A stretch of 64,000 nucleotides of DNA from Methylopila turkensis. Its GTDB lineage: Bacteria > Pseudomonadota > Alphaproteobacteria > Rhizobiales > Methylopilaceae. The position numbers were made by a program, and so were the translations under genes. The notes under the pieces are model-generated. The model was not told the origin of the DNA, ran no database searches, and saw only the letters and a list, made by a program, of their open reading frames with translations. Within the stretch, counting starts at the first letter, position 1. The number at the start of each line of letters is the position of its first letter. The stretch covers positions 1,297,610 through 1,361,609 of the forward strand of contig NZ_BSFL01000001.1 of NCBI RefSeq assembly GCF_027922325.1. Reading direction: 5' to 3'. Positions 1 through 10,403 of the stretch are shown one piece after another.

Positions 1-915
1 TACCGCGACCCCTATCTGCAGAAGCTGATCAAGGACAGCGGCGGCTACATGGTCTGGCCGCCGATCCGCTACTCCTACCGCACCATCAACCTGAACCTGC
101 CGACGCCGGCGCCCTCGGCCCCGACCTGGATGCTGACGGACGAGCAGTGTTCGAAGGCCTCCGTCGGGCGGACGCCGGACGGCGACGCCGCGCCGACGCA
201 AGGCGGGAACGCGCCCAAGGCCCGGACCTGCGCCGACCTCGAATGGAACTGGCTCGGCACCGACGACCAGGGCCGCGACGTGCTCGCCCGGCTGATCTAC
301 GGGTTCCGGCTCTCCGTGCTGTTCGGGCTCGCGCTCGCCATCCTGTCGTCGGTCATCGGCGTGGTCGCCGGCGCGGTGCAGGGCTATTTCGGCGGCTGGA
401 TCGACCTGCTGTTCCAGCGTTTCATCGAGATCTGGACCTCGGTGCCGACGCTCTACCTGCTGATCATCATCTCGTCCGTGCTGGCGCCGAACGTGTGGGT
501 GCTGCTCGGCATCCTGCTGCTGTTCTCCTGGACCGCGCTCGTCGGCGTGGTGCGCGCCGAGTTCCTGCGCGGGCGGAACTTCGAATATGTCCGCGCCGCG
601 CGCGCGCTCGGCGTCTCCGACGGCGCCATCATGTTCCGCCACCTGCTGCCGAACGCGATGGTGGCGACGCTGACCTTCATGCCCTTCATCCTGTCCGGCT
701 CGATCACCACGCTGACCGCGCTCGACTTCCTCGGCTTCGGCCTGCCGCCGGGATCGCCCTCGCTCGGCGAACTGCTCAGCCAGGGCAAGTCGAACCTGCA
801 GGCGCCCTGGCTCGGCATCTCGGGCTTCCTCGTCATCGCGATCATGCTGTCGCTGCTGATCTTCGTAGGCGAAGCCGTCCGCGACGCCTTCGACCCGCGG
901 AAGACGTTCCGATGA
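1..915 (+). CDS. yejE: Peptide ABC transporter permease, YejE-like (5' end outside window)
   Basis: Inner-membrane permease of a microcin C/oligopeptide-type ABC importer. The frame is open from base 1, and residues before the first in-window ATG (base 49) read naturally as family sequence (..GGYMVWPPIRYSYRTINLN), so the gene begins upstream. The visible part carries the OppC-like DPP permease domain: the segment ENWLGTDDQGRDVLARLIYG-type motif near residue 85, about five hydrophobic segments, and the EAA cytoplasmic loop (RAARALGVSDGAIMFRHLLP) that docks to the ATPase. It should be followed directly by the ATPase gene, but a toxin-antitoxin pair lies between. Family call is firm; the transported peptide is unknown. 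Confidence 0.92.
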   Translation, partial: YRDPYLQKLIKDSGGYMVWPPIRYSYRTINLNLPTPAPSAPTWMLTDEQCSKASVGRTPDGDAAPTQGGNAPKARTCADLEWNWLGTDDQGRDVLARLIYGFRLSVLFGLALAILSSVIGVVAGAVQGYFGGWIDLLFQRFIEIWTSVPTLYLLIIISSVLAPNVWVLLGILLLFSWTALVGVVRAEFLRGRNFEYVRAARALGVSDGAIMFRHLLPNAMVATLTFMPFILSGSITTLTALDFLGFGLPPGSPSLGELLSQGKSNLQAPWLGISGFLVIAIMLSLLIFVGEAVRDAFDPRKTFR

Positions 916-927
916 GACGGGTGTAGG

Positions 928-1197
928 ATGCGGGCCATGGACGAGCGCGAGAAGATCATCCGCGAGGACTACCCGGTCGAGCGCCTGCCCGAGGACCTGC
1001 GCGAGGGCCTCGGCGACGCGGCGCGGGTCAAGGTGACGGTGGAGCGGGCGCCGAGCCTGCGCGACCAGAAGCTTGCGAACTGGACCGAAATCAAAGCTCT
1101 TATCGAGGAGCTTCATCGCTCGCCGGGGTTCGTTCCGGTGACGACCGAAGAGGCGGTGGCTCGCGTCCGCGAGCTGCGGGACGAATGGGACCGCTGA
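928..1197 (+). CDS. Putative antitoxin of a PIN toxin pair
   Basis: A small (89 aa), strongly charged protein 12 bp after yejE and 3 bp before a PIN-domain gene. The second half (from about residue 60) is predicted helical and acidic (VTTEEAVARVRELRDEWDR), as expected of an antitoxin tail that blocks a PIN nuclease. I see no clear ribbon-helix-helix or AbrB fold in the first half, so the antitoxin call rests on size and position. Start is ATG 928; an in-frame ATG at 937 (MDEREK) is an equal candidate and would give 86 aa. Confidence 0.7.
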   Translation: MRAMDEREKIIREDYPVERLPEDLREGLGDAARVKVTVERAPSLRDQKLANWTEIKALIEELHRSPGFVPVTTEEAVARVRELRDEWDR

Positions 1198-1200
1198 GGC

Positions 1201-1676
1201 TTGCCGCTTCGGGCCTATTTCGACGCGAACGCGCTGATCCGGGGCGTCGAGGCCGATGACTCCGTCGCGATCGCCGTCCGCCGCCTGCTGGAGACAGGCG
1301 ACGTCGCTCCCGTCTCCAGCGAGCTCACGCTGGCGGAAGTGCTTGTCCTCCCGCTGCGAAGAGCGCGTACCGACCCGTCCGATCCGACGGCGCGGGTGTG
1401 GCGGTCGACCTACGAAGCGTTTTTTCGGGGATCGGGGACTCTGGAGGCCGTTCCGGTATCGGCTGCGCTGCTGTTCAAGGCCGCCGAACTTCGCGCCGAG
1501 CACAGGGCCCTGCGGCTGCCGGACGCCATCCATCTTGCAACCTGCCTGTCGGCCGGCTGCGACGTCATGATCACGCAGGACACGGGTCTCCTTGCGGCGT
1601 CGAGCGCCTACCTGCCCACATGTCCGCTGATCGAAGCCGAAATGACCGCCCTGTTCGAGAAGGCCGCCGCGCGCCC

Positions 1677-1680
<4 letters not shown>
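1201..1680 (+). CDS. PIN-domain ribonuclease toxin (VapC-like)
   Basis: Likely toxin RNase of a type II toxin-antitoxin pair, 159 aa. The four acidic residues of the PIN active site can be placed: D8 (YFDANALI), E46 (TLAEVL), D108 (LPDAIHLAT) and D127 (ITQDTGLL), suggesting a competent Mg-dependent nuclease. The start is TTG, three bases after the antitoxin stop; no ATG or GTG fits better, and a weak start would keep toxin below antitoxin. Its stop overlaps the next gene's start (ATGA), so the pair is embedded in the transporter operon and translation of yejF may be coupled to it. RNA target unknown. Confidence 0.85.
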
Positions 1681-3304
<1,624 letters not shown>

Positions 3305-3308
<4 letters not shown>

Positions 3309-3937
3309 CCGAAGCGGACCTTTTCGCGCCGCGCGCCGGCGAGGTCGCGCTCGACGGGCCGGAGCTGCTGCACGACGGCTACCGCAAGCTGGAGCTCTGG
3401 CGCGTGACGCTGCCGGACGCGGGCGGCCGCGGCGAGATACGACAGCAGCGCGAGGTGCTGCGCGCCGGCCCCTGCGTGGCGGTGATCGCGGTCGACCTCG
3501 AGCGCGACGAGGCGGTGTTCATCCGCCAGTTCCGCGCGCCCGCGGCGCTCGCGACCGGAGCCGGCGAGCTGGTCGAGATCGTCGCCGGCCGCATGGAGCC
3601 GGGCGAAGACGCCGCCGAGGCCGCCCGGCGCGAGCTCGAGGAGGAGACGGGCCTTGTTCCGCTCGCGCTGTCGAAGCCGCTGCTCACCTTCCTGCCGACG
3701 CCCGGCATCGTCGACGAGCACGCCACGCTGTTCCTCGCGCGGGTCGACGCCGGCGCGCTGCCGGAGCATGCGGGGGCGGCGGACGAGCACGAGCTGACCC
3801 GGCCGTTCGCGGCGCCGATCGACGCCGCGATCGCCTCGCTCGACGGCGCGGTCGCCACCAACGCCTATCTGCTGATCGGCCTGCAGTGGCTCGCCCTGAA
3901 CCGCGGCCGGCTCAGGGAGCTGCTCGCGGGAGAGTAA
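3305..3937 (+). CDS. Nudix hydrolase, ADP-ribose pyrophosphatase (NudF/NudK) type
   Basis: Hydrolyses nucleoside-diphosphate-linked metabolites; the family with this layout acts mostly on ADP-ribose or GDP-sugars. 210 aa. A complete Nudix box lies near residue 98 (GRMEPGE..ARRELEEETG), with the metal-binding REXXEE core intact, preceded by the usual AVIAVD..FIRQFR strand and followed by the LPTPGIVDE segment typical of the ADP-ribose branch. The start is GTG 3305, overlapping the yejF stop; the upstream part of the open frame is antisense-like low-complexity sequence. Nothing links it functionally to peptide import beyond operon position. Confidence 0.88.
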
Positions 3938-3995
3938 GGGACGGGCGGCGCCTCCAAGCCCGGCCAGCTCGACGCGCCGCCGGCCAACGCAGCGC

Positions 3996-4117
3996 TCTTG
4001 TCCCGGCCTTGAGCCGGGACCCAGAGCCTCCGCGGCGTCCATGAATCGATGCCACGGTCGTGCGGCTTTACCGGATGGCGACGCGGGTCTGGGTCCCGGC
4101 TCAAGGCCGGGACAAGA
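3996..4117. repeat. Inverted pair of REP-like palindromes
   Basis: Two 30-base copies in inverted orientation (3996-4025 and 4088-4117) are exact reverse complements. Each has a core palindrome with 8-bp arms GTCCCGGC/GCCGGGAC around a 5-nt loop (4000-4020; 4093-4113). They lie in the convergent gap between the Nudix gene and pyrE, so they could also act as a bidirectional terminator. A third core copy with one changed loop base occurs at 18372-18392. Confidence 0.85.
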
Positions 4118-4163
4118 AGAGCAGCCAGCCGAGCGTCCGCCTAGATCTCGGTCCTCGAAACCC

Positions 4164-4865
4164 TCAGCCGGCCTTCAGCTCCGACGCGCCGCCATGGGCG
4201 GCGGACCATTCCGCCGGCGCGTTCAGGAAATTCTCGACCTCGGCCAGCACCTTGGGCTCGAAATGGCCGCTCGCCTTCGCGACCTCGAGCACGTGCCGCC
4301 AGGTCGTGAGGTAGTGCAGCTTCAGTCCCATGTCGGCCAGCATCTCGCGGCTGTTTGGGAACACGTCGTAGAAGAAGAACACGAAGCAGTGCTCCACCGT
4401 CATGCCGGCGTCGCGCATCGCCTGGGCGAAGACGTGCTTGCTGCGGCCGTCGGTGGCGAGGTCCTCGACGAGGAGGCCGCGCGATCCTGGCGTCACCACG
4501 CCCTCGATCTGGGCGTTGCGGCCGAAACCCTTCGGCTTCTTGCGCACATACTGCATCGGCAGCATCAGCCGGTCGGCGACCCAGGCCGCGAACGGGATGC
4601 CGGCGGTCTCGCCGCCGGCCACGACGTCGATCGCCTCGTAGCCGATGTCGCGCGCGATGGTCCGCACGGCGTAGTCGACCGCCGCCGTGCGCAGGCGCGG
4701 AAACGAGATGATCTTGCGGGTGTCGGTGTAGACCGGGCTCGCCCAGCCGGAGGTGAAGATGAACGGCTTGTCGCTGTAGAACTGGACCGCCTTGATCTCC
4801 AGGAACATCTTCGCCGTCTCGTAGGCGATGCGGTCCTGGTCGGCGGAGGTGGCGAAGCCGGTCAT
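4164..4865 (-). CDS. pyrE: Orotate phosphoribosyltransferase
   Basis: Cytoplasmic enzyme of pyrimidine synthesis that joins orotate to PRPP to give OMP. 233 aa. The PRPP-binding motif is visible as [13 protein letters not shown] near residue 130, with the upstream [12 protein letters not shown] loop and substrate residues [10 protein letters not shown]. The start at 4865 ([10 protein letters not shown]) is chosen because the preceding 21 codons are not family-like and a GAGGA sits about 8 nt upstream. It lies downstream of livM on the same strand, about 90 bp apart, and may be a separate unit. Confidence 0.95.
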   Translation of the reverse strand: MTGFATSADQDRIAYETAKMFLEIKAVQFYSDKPFIFTSGWASPVYTDTRKIISFPRLRTAAVDYAVRTIARDIGYEAIDVVAGGETAGIPFAAWVADRLMLPMQYVRKKPKGFGRNAQIEGVVTPGSRGLLVEDLATDGRSKHVFAQAMRDAGMTVEHCFVFFFYDVFPNSREMLADMGLKLHYLTTWRHVLEVAKASGHFEPKVLAEVENFLNAPAEWSAAHGGASELKAG

Positions 4866-4953
4866 GGGCGGGTCCTCGGGGGCGCGGGCGAAACGGCCCC
4901 TTCTCGACGATCGGCCGGAGAGGGTCAACCGCTCCGGCCGATCCTCCGCCGGA

Positions 4954-5946
4954 TCAGAGCCGCATCTTCAGCCGCCGGGCCAGCACGCCGACGATGCCCT
5001 CGCGGAAGGCGAGCACGCAGACCACGAAGATCACGCCCTGCGCCACCGTCACCCAGGCGCCGAGCTGCGCCAGATAGTTCTGCATCGCGATCACGATGAC
5101 CGAGCCGACGATGGGCCCGAACACCGTGCCGACGCCTCCGACCAGCGTGATCAGGATGGCCTCGCCCGACATAGACCAGTGCACGTCGGTCAGCGTCGCG
5201 ATCTGCGAGACCAGCGCCTTCAGCGAGCCCGCAAGCCCCGCGAAGCCGGCGGAGAGCACGAAGGTCGCGAGCTTGTAACGGGCGGCGTCGTAGCCGAGCG
5301 AGATCGCGCGCGGCTCGTTCTCGCGGATCGCCTTCAGCACCTGCCCGAACGGCGAATGCACGATCCGGAACAGCGCCAGCAGCGCCGCCATGAACACGAC
5401 GGCGATGAAGACGTAGAGGGCCCAGTCGTCGCTGAGGTCGATCACGCCGAACAGCGCGCCGCGCGGGATGGCCTGGATGCCGTCCTCGCCATGGGTGAAC
5501 TTCGCCTGCAGGCAGAAGAAGAACACCATCTGGGCGAGCGCCAGCGTGATCATCGAGAAGTAGATGCCCTGCCGCCGGATCGCGAGCGCGCCGACGACGA
5601 GCCCGAGCCCGGCCGAAGCCGCGACGCCGAGCAGGATCGCGAGTTCGGGCGTCAGCCCCCAGACCTTGGCGGCGTGGCCGGTGACGTAGGCCGCCATGCC
5701 GAAGAAGGCGGCGTGGCCGAAGGACAGCAGCCCAGCGTAGCCAAGCAGCAGGTTGAAGGCGCAGGCGAACAGCGCGAAGCACAGCACCGTCATCACGAAC
5801 ACGGGGTAGATCACCAGCGGCGCGACGACGATGAGGCCGGCGAGGCCGAGGAACAGCAGCCGGTAGGTCGCCATCGCCTCGCGCGGCAGGGAGGCGGACG
5901 TCGGGCCGATCGCCGCGGCGGGCGCGGAAGCGTCGTGGGCGGTCAT
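4954..5946 (-). CDS. livM: Branched-chain amino-acid-type ABC transporter permease LivM
   Basis: One of two membrane permeases of a HAAT-family importer, 330 aa. Eight to nine hydrophobic segments are apparent, with the family signature [18 protein letters not shown] (about 65-82) and the EAA-like loop [23 protein letters not shown] (described here only by position, about 208-230). The start ATG overlaps the livH stop (ATGA), so the two permeases are coupled. An open frame continues far upstream but overlaps livH and is not coding. Substrate is inferred from neighbours to be an amino acid or related acid. Confidence 0.93.
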   Translation of the reverse strand: MTAHDASAPAAAIGPTSASLPREAMATYRLLFLGLAGLIVVAPLVIYPVFVMTVLCFALFACAFNLLLGYAGLLSFGHAAFFGMAAYVTGHAAKVWGLTPELAILLGVAASAGLGLVVGALAIRRQGIYFSMITLALAQMVFFFCLQAKFTHGEDGIQAIPRGALFGVIDLSDDWALYVFIAVVFMAALLALFRIVHSPFGQVLKAIRENEPRAISLGYDAARYKLATFVLSAGFAGLAGSLKALVSQIATLTDVHWSMSGEAILITLVGGVGTVFGPIVGSVIVIAMQNYLAQLGAWVTVAQGVIFVVCVLAFREGIVGVLARRLKMRL

Positions 5947-6833
5947 GCGGTCCTCCCGAACAGGCCGGCGGGCTTCACGAGGAGGACGATCGCCATGATC
6001 ACGAAGATCACGGTGGTCGAGGCCTCGGGGTAGAACACCTTGGTCAGTCCCTCGATCAGGCCGAGCGAGAAGCCGGAGACGATCGCGCCGAGGATCGAGC
6101 CCATGCCGCCGATCACCACCACCGCGAACACGACGATGATGATGTCGGCGCCCATGTTGGGATTGACCGAGTAGATCGGCGCGGCGAGCACGCCGGCGAG
6201 CGCCGCGAGGCCGACGCCGAAGCCGTAGGTCAGCGTGACGAGCAGCGGCACGTTGATGCCGAAGGCCTGGGTCAGCGCCGCGTTCTCGGTCGCGGCGCGC
6301 AGGTAGGCGCCGAGCCGGGTGCGCTCGATCAGGAACCAGGTGCCGAAGCATACGATGACCGAGGCGACGATCACCCAGGCGCGATAGTTCGGCAGGAACA
6401 TGAAGCCGAGGTTGCGTCCGCCCATCAGCTCTTTCGGCATGGCGTAAGGCATGCCCGAGACGCCGTACTGGTTGCGCAGCAGGCCCTGGATGATCAGCGC
6501 GAGGCCGAAGGTCAGCAGCAGGCCGTAGATGTGGTCGAGCTTGTAGAGCCGGCTAATGAGCAACCGTTCCAGCACGACGCCGGTCGCGCCGACGATCAGC
6601 GGCGCGAGCAGCAGCGCCCACCAGTAGCCGATCCCGAGATAGTTCAGCAGCATCCAGGCCGCGAAGGCGCCCAGCATGTACTGCGCGCCGTGCGTGAAGT
6701 TGATGATGTTGAGCAGCCCGAAGATGACGGCGAGACCGAGGCTCAGCATGGCGTAGAACGAGCCGTTTATGAGGCCCAGCAAAAGCTGCCCGAAGAGCGC
6801 CTGCGTGGAGATGTCGAGGAAGGGGATCATCAT
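5943..6833 (-). CDS. livH: Branched-chain amino-acid-type ABC transporter permease LivH
   Basis: Partner permease of LivM, 296 aa. It is hydrophobic throughout, with the typical N-terminal segment LINGSFYAMLSLGLAVIFGL, the motif INFTHGAQYMLG, and the loop RAATENAALTQAFGINV that contacts the ATPases. Two adjacent ATGs (6833 and 6830) could start it; the gap to livF is only 3 bases, so translation is probably coupled. Lies in the order livG-livF-livH-livM, the usual set for this transporter class. Confidence 0.93.
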   Translation of the reverse strand: MMIPFLDISTQALFGQLLLGLINGSFYAMLSLGLAVIFGLLNIINFTHGAQYMLGAFAAWMLLNYLGIGYWWALLLAPLIVGATGVVLERLLISRLYKLDHIYGLLLTFGLALIIQGLLRNQYGVSGMPYAMPKELMGGRNLGFMFLPNYRAWVIVASVIVCFGTWFLIERTRLGAYLRAATENAALTQAFGINVPLLVTLTYGFGVGLAALAGVLAAPIYSVNPNMGADIIIVVFAVVVIGGMGSILGAIVSGFSLGLIEGLTKVFYPEASTTVIFVIMAIVLLVKPAGLFGRTA

Positions 6834-6836
6834 GGC

Positions 6837-7559
6837 TCAGACCCCGAGATAGCGGTTGAGCTTGGGCAGGTTCGCCTCAAGCTCGTCGTTGAGGACTGCG
6901 TCGACGATCCGGCCCTGCTCGACGATGAGATGGCGGTCGGCCACGCTCTGAGCGAAGCGGAAGTTGCTCTCCACCAGCAGCACGGTGAAGCCGCGGTCCT
7001 TGAGCGTCCGGAGCGTCGCGCCGATCTGCTGCACGATGACGGGCGCGAGCCCCTCGGTCAGCTCGTCGCAGAGCAGCAGCTTGGCGCCGGTCCTGAGGAT
7101 GCGGGCGAGCGCCAGCATCTGCTGCTCGCCGCCCGAGAGCTTGGAGCCCTGGCTCGACAGCCGCTCCTTCAGGTTCGGGAACAGCTCGAAGATCTGGTCG
7201 TCGGTCAGCCCGCCCGGCCGCACCTCGGGCGGCAGGTGCAGGTTCTCCTTCACCGAGAGGCTGGCGTAGATGCCGCGCTCCTCCGGCACGTAGCCGACGC
7301 CGAGCCGGGCGATCCGGCGCGACGGCAGAGCGACGGTCTCGACGCCGCCGATCCGGATCGAGCCGGTGCGGCGGCCGACCATGGCCATGATCGAGCGCAG
7401 GGTCGTGGTCTTGCCGGCGCCGTTGCGGCCGAGCAGCGTCAGCACCTCGCCCTCGCGCACCTCGAAACCGACGCCGTGCAGGATGTGGGACTCGCCGTAC
7501 CAGGCATGCAGGTCCTCGATCGCGAGCTCGGCCTTCGCGGCGTTCACGCGCTCAAGCAT
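6837..7559 (-). CDS. livF: ABC transporter ATP-binding protein LivF
   Basis: Second ATPase of the HAAT importer, 240 aa. Walker A is GRNGAGKTT (about 42-50), the signature is LSGGEQQMLALAR, and Walker B is KLLLCDELTEGLAP. The length and the compact single ABC domain are standard for LivF. The start ATG at 7559 lies inside the end of livG (8-base overlap), consistent with coupled translation. Confidence 0.94.
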   Translation of the reverse strand: MLERVNAAKAELAIEDLHAWYGESHILHGVGFEVREGEVLTLLGRNGAGKTTTLRSIMAMVGRRTGSIRIGGVETVALPSRRIARLGVGYVPEERGIYASLSVKENLHLPPEVRPGGLTDDQIFELFPNLKERLSSQGSKLSGGEQQMLALARILRTGAKLLLCDELTEGLAPVIVQQIGATLRTLKDRGFTVLLVESNFRFAQSVADRHLIVEQGRIVDAVLNDELEANLPKLNRYLGV

Positions 7560-8307
7560 GTCCGGCTCCGATATAGGCCTCGATCACGCGCGGGTCGGCG
7601 GAGACGGCGGCGTAGTCGCCCTCGGCCAGAACCTTGCCCCGGGCGAGCACGGTGATGCGGTCGGAGAGGTCGGCGACCACCGAGAGATTGTGCTCCACCA
7701 TCAGGATCGTCCGGCCGGCGGCCGCCTTGCGGATCAGGCCGGCGATGCGCGCGATGTCCTCGTGGCCCATGCCGGCCATCGGCTCGTCCAGCAGCATCAT
7801 CTCCGGCTCGAGCGCGAGCGTGGTGGCGAGCTCCAGCGCGCGCTTGCGGCCGTAGGACAGCTCGGTCGCCTCGCGATGGGCGACCTCGGCGAGGCCGAAC
7901 TCCTCCAGCAGCGCCATGGCGGCGGCGTCGTAGCGCTTCAGCACCTTTTCGGAACGCCAGAAGTCGAAGGACGCGCCGCGCTGGCGCTGCAGCGCCACCC
8001 GCACGTTCTCCAGCACCGTTAGGTGGAGGAACACCGCCGAGATCTGGAACGAGCGCACCAGCCCGAGCTGCGCGATGCCGGCCGCGTTGGTCCGGGTGAT
8101 GTCGCGGCCGTTGTAGCGGATCGAGCCCGCCGTCGGGGCGAGGAACTTCGTCAGCAGGTTGAAGCAGGTGGTCTTGCCGGCCCCGTTCGGCCCGATCAGG
8201 GCGTGGATCGTGCCCCGCTTCACCCTCAGGCCGACGTCGGAGACCGCGGCGAAGCCGCCGAAACTCTTCGACAGTCCCTCGGTCTCGAGGATGTGCTCCC
8301 CGTCCAT
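7552..8307 (-). CDS. livG: ABC transporter ATP-binding protein LivG
   Basis: First ATPase of the HAAT importer, 251 aa. Walker A GPNGAGKTTCFN, signature LSYGRKRALELA (the LSYG form typical of LivG), and Walker B MMLLDEPMAG are present. A strong ribosome site (AGGAGG) sits 6 nt before the ATG at 8307, the best in this operon, suggesting the ATPase/permease part can be initiated independently of the upstream genes. Roughly 130 bp separate it from the AA_synth gene. Confidence 0.94.
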   Translation of the reverse strand: MDGEHILETEGLSKSFGGFAAVSDVGLRVKRGTIHALIGPNGAGKTTCFNLLTKFLAPTAGSIRYNGRDITRTNAAGIAQLGLVRSFQISAVFLHLTVLENVRVALQRQRGASFDFWRSEKVLKRYDAAAMALLEEFGLAEVAHREATELSYGRKRALELATTLALEPEMMLLDEPMAGMGHEDIARIAGLIRKAAAGRTILMVEHNLSVVADLSDRITVLARGKVLAEGDYAAVSADPRVIEAYIGAGHA

Positions 8308-8434
8308 TGCGGCCTCCTCTTCTCAAGCGCGCCGCGCGAGCCCGGTTGATCCCAGGTCTTCGGCGGAGACGTTTCCCCAAAGCCGTTCTATCACGCAAGG
8401 CGGCGTCGAGGCCGCCCCGCGGGTCCGTGCGCGC

Positions 8435-9004
8435 TCAGGCGTCCGGCAGCTTGATCCGGTGCAACGGCCGGCCGCCGATCCCGAGCGCGAGCACCACGAC
8501 CGCCTCGTCCGCGCGCGGCGCGTCGGGGATCGCGATCTCGGAGGCGTCCATGTCGTCGAAGCTCCAGATCGACGTCTTGCCGGTGAGCGGGAAGGTGATC
8601 GCCGCGCCGGGCGCGCCGATCTTCTTGGTGGACGGGATGATGTCCTTGCCGCCGGTGGCGGAGCGCACCGGCGCGCCGAACTTCGGATGGATCAGCGCCG
8701 CGGCGTGCTCGATCTCGCCGTCCGTTCCGATGATCGCCGCCTTGCCGTAGCCGGTGATGTCGTCGGGCCCCGCGCCGAGCGCGTCCATCGCGCGCTTCAC
8801 CAGCAGGGTCGAGACCTCGGCGCCGAGCGCGTAGAGCTCGGCGAGATCCTCGACGTAGCGGCCCGCGAAGGGATTTCGGATGACCGCCGCGACCGTCGCC
8901 TTGCGCGACGGCGGGTCGACCGGCCGTCCGAAATCGCTGTGGGTCTCTTCGATCTGCACGACGATCTTGCGCACCATCATCTCGGGCATCGGATGCTCCG
9001 TCAT
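8435..9004 (-). CDS. AA_synth (DUF1185) family protein
   Basis: A 189-aa protein of the amino acid synthesis family (Pfam AA_synth), found next to amino-acid or amide ABC importers and catabolic enzymes but without a well established reaction. Recognisable pieces are the N-terminal MMVRKIVVQIEET, the glycine-rich RNPFAGRYVEDLAEL, and the GTDGEIEHAAALIHPKFGAPVR segment near residue 95. It sits between the binding-protein gene and livG on the same strand, so it probably acts on the imported compound or its product. No signal peptide, hence cytoplasmic. Confidence 0.82.
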   Translation of the reverse strand: MTEHPMPEMMVRKIVVQIEETHSDFGRPVDPPSRKATVAAVIRNPFAGRYVEDLAELYALGAEVSTLLVKRAMDALGAGPDDITGYGKAAIIGTDGEIEHAAALIHPKFGAPVRSATGGKDIIPSTKKIGAPGAAITFPLTGKTSIWSFDDMDASEIAIPDAPRADEAVVVLALGIGGRPLHRIKLPDA

Positions 9005-9089
9005 TTTCGTTCGGGAAGGAAGGGGGCCGCGGACGTCCCGGCCGTCGCCGGGCCGGACGCCCGCGGTCTGCGGAAGCTGACCCGGCGGG

Positions 9090-10304
9090 TCAGTTCGTGG
9101 TGACGAGCGGGCAGCCGCCCTGATCCATCGGCCGGAACGCCTCGGCCGCCGGGATGGTCTGGCGGAGCTTGTAGTAGTCCCACTCGCCCTTGGACTCGTC
9201 GGGCGACTTGACCTCGAACAGGTGCATGTCGTGGATCTTGCGGCCGTCGGCGCGGACCTGGCCCTTGCCCATGACGATGTCGTCGGTCGGCGTGGCCTTC
9301 ATCTTCTCGACCACGGCCCGGCCGTCCTTCGAGTCGCCGAGCGCCTCGACCGCCTTGAGGTAGTGGATGACGGAGCCGTAGACGCCGGCCTGCACCATGG
9401 TCGGCCTGCGGCCGCGCATCTCCTTGGAGAAGCGGTCGGAGAAGGCGCGCGTGCCCTCGTTCAGATCCCAGTAGAACGCCGCCTCCAGCAGCAGCCCCTG
9501 CGCGATCGGCAGGCCGATCGAGTGCACGTCGGTGAGGTAGACGAGCAGGCCCGCGAGCTTCTGGCCGCCCTCGACGATGCCGAACTCCGCCGCCTGCTTG
9601 ATCGAGTTCGAGGTGTCGACGCCGGAATTGGCGAGGCCGACGATCTTCGCGCCCGAGCTCTGCGCCTGCAGCAGGAAGGAGGAGAAGTCCGGCGTGTTGA
9701 GCGGGGTCAGCACCTTGCCGAGCACCTTGCCGCCGCTCGCCTTCACCACCGCCTCGGTGTCACGCTCGAGCGCGTGGCCGAAGGCGTAGTCGGCGGTCAT
9801 GAAGTACCAGGTGTCGCCGCCGGTCTGGACGATCGCCTTGCCGGTGCCGTTGGCGAGCGCCCAGGTGTCGTGCGTCCAGTGGATGGTGTTGGTCGAGCAC
9901 TGCTTGCCGGTGAGCTCCGAGGTCGCGGCGCCCGAGACCAGCTCGACCTTGTTCTTGTCGCGGGCGAGCGAGCTGAGGGCGAGCGCGACCGCGGAGTTGG
10001 TGACGTCCGTCACCACGTCGACGCCCTCCACGTCGAACCAGCGGCGCGCGATGTTGGAGGCGATGTCGGGCTTGTTCTGGTGGTCGGCGCCCAGAACCTC
10101 GATCTTCCAGCCCTTCTCGAGCAGGCCGGAATCCTGCACGGCGAGCCGCGCGGCGGCGACCGAGCCGACGCCGCCCATGTCGGCGTAGAGGCCGGACTGG
10201 TCGTTAAGCACGCCGATCTTGAGGGTCTTGGCGGTCTGGGCCTCGGCCGACATCGGCAGCAGGGCAAGCGCGGCCGCGGCCGCGAGCAGGCGACGGGTCT
10301 TCAT
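9090..10304 (-). CDS. Periplasmic substrate-binding protein of the Liv-type importer
   Basis: Type I periplasmic binding protein (Peripla_BP_6), 404 aa. A classical signal peptide occupies about residues 1-22 (MKTRRLLAAAAALALLPMSAEA), then the mature start TLKIGVLNDQSGLYADMGG, which is the family's ligand-loop signature. Two Rossmann-like lobes follow. It resembles proteins annotated as branched-chain amino acid or urea/amide-binding. A GGGGAG motif precedes the ATG. First transporter gene after mmsB in the operon. The exact ligand cannot be read from the sequence. Confidence 0.9.
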   Translation of the reverse strand: MKTRRLLAAAAALALLPMSAEAQTAKTLKIGVLNDQSGLYADMGGVGSVAAARLAVQDSGLLEKGWKIEVLGADHQNKPDIASNIARRWFDVEGVDVVTDVTNSAVALALSSLARDKNKVELVSGAATSELTGKQCSTNTIHWTHDTWALANGTGKAIVQTGGDTWYFMTADYAFGHALERDTEAVVKASGGKVLGKVLTPLNTPDFSSFLLQAQSSGAKIVGLANSGVDTSNSIKQAAEFGIVEGGQKLAGLLVYLTDVHSIGLPIAQGLLLEAAFYWDLNEGTRAFSDRFSKEMRGRRPTMVQAGVYGSVIHYLKAVEALGDSKDGRAVVEKMKATPTDDIVMGKGQVRADGRKIHDMHLFEVKSPDESKGEWDYYKLRQTIPAAEAFRPMDQGGCPLVTTN

Positions 10305-10403
10305 GGCGTTTCAGCTCCCCTTGATTGCGTTTCCTCGCGCGCCGGTTCTCCGGCGTCATCGTTCGGCCGCCCCTGCGGGCGTCCGCAGTCCCTGTTCCCG
10401 GCC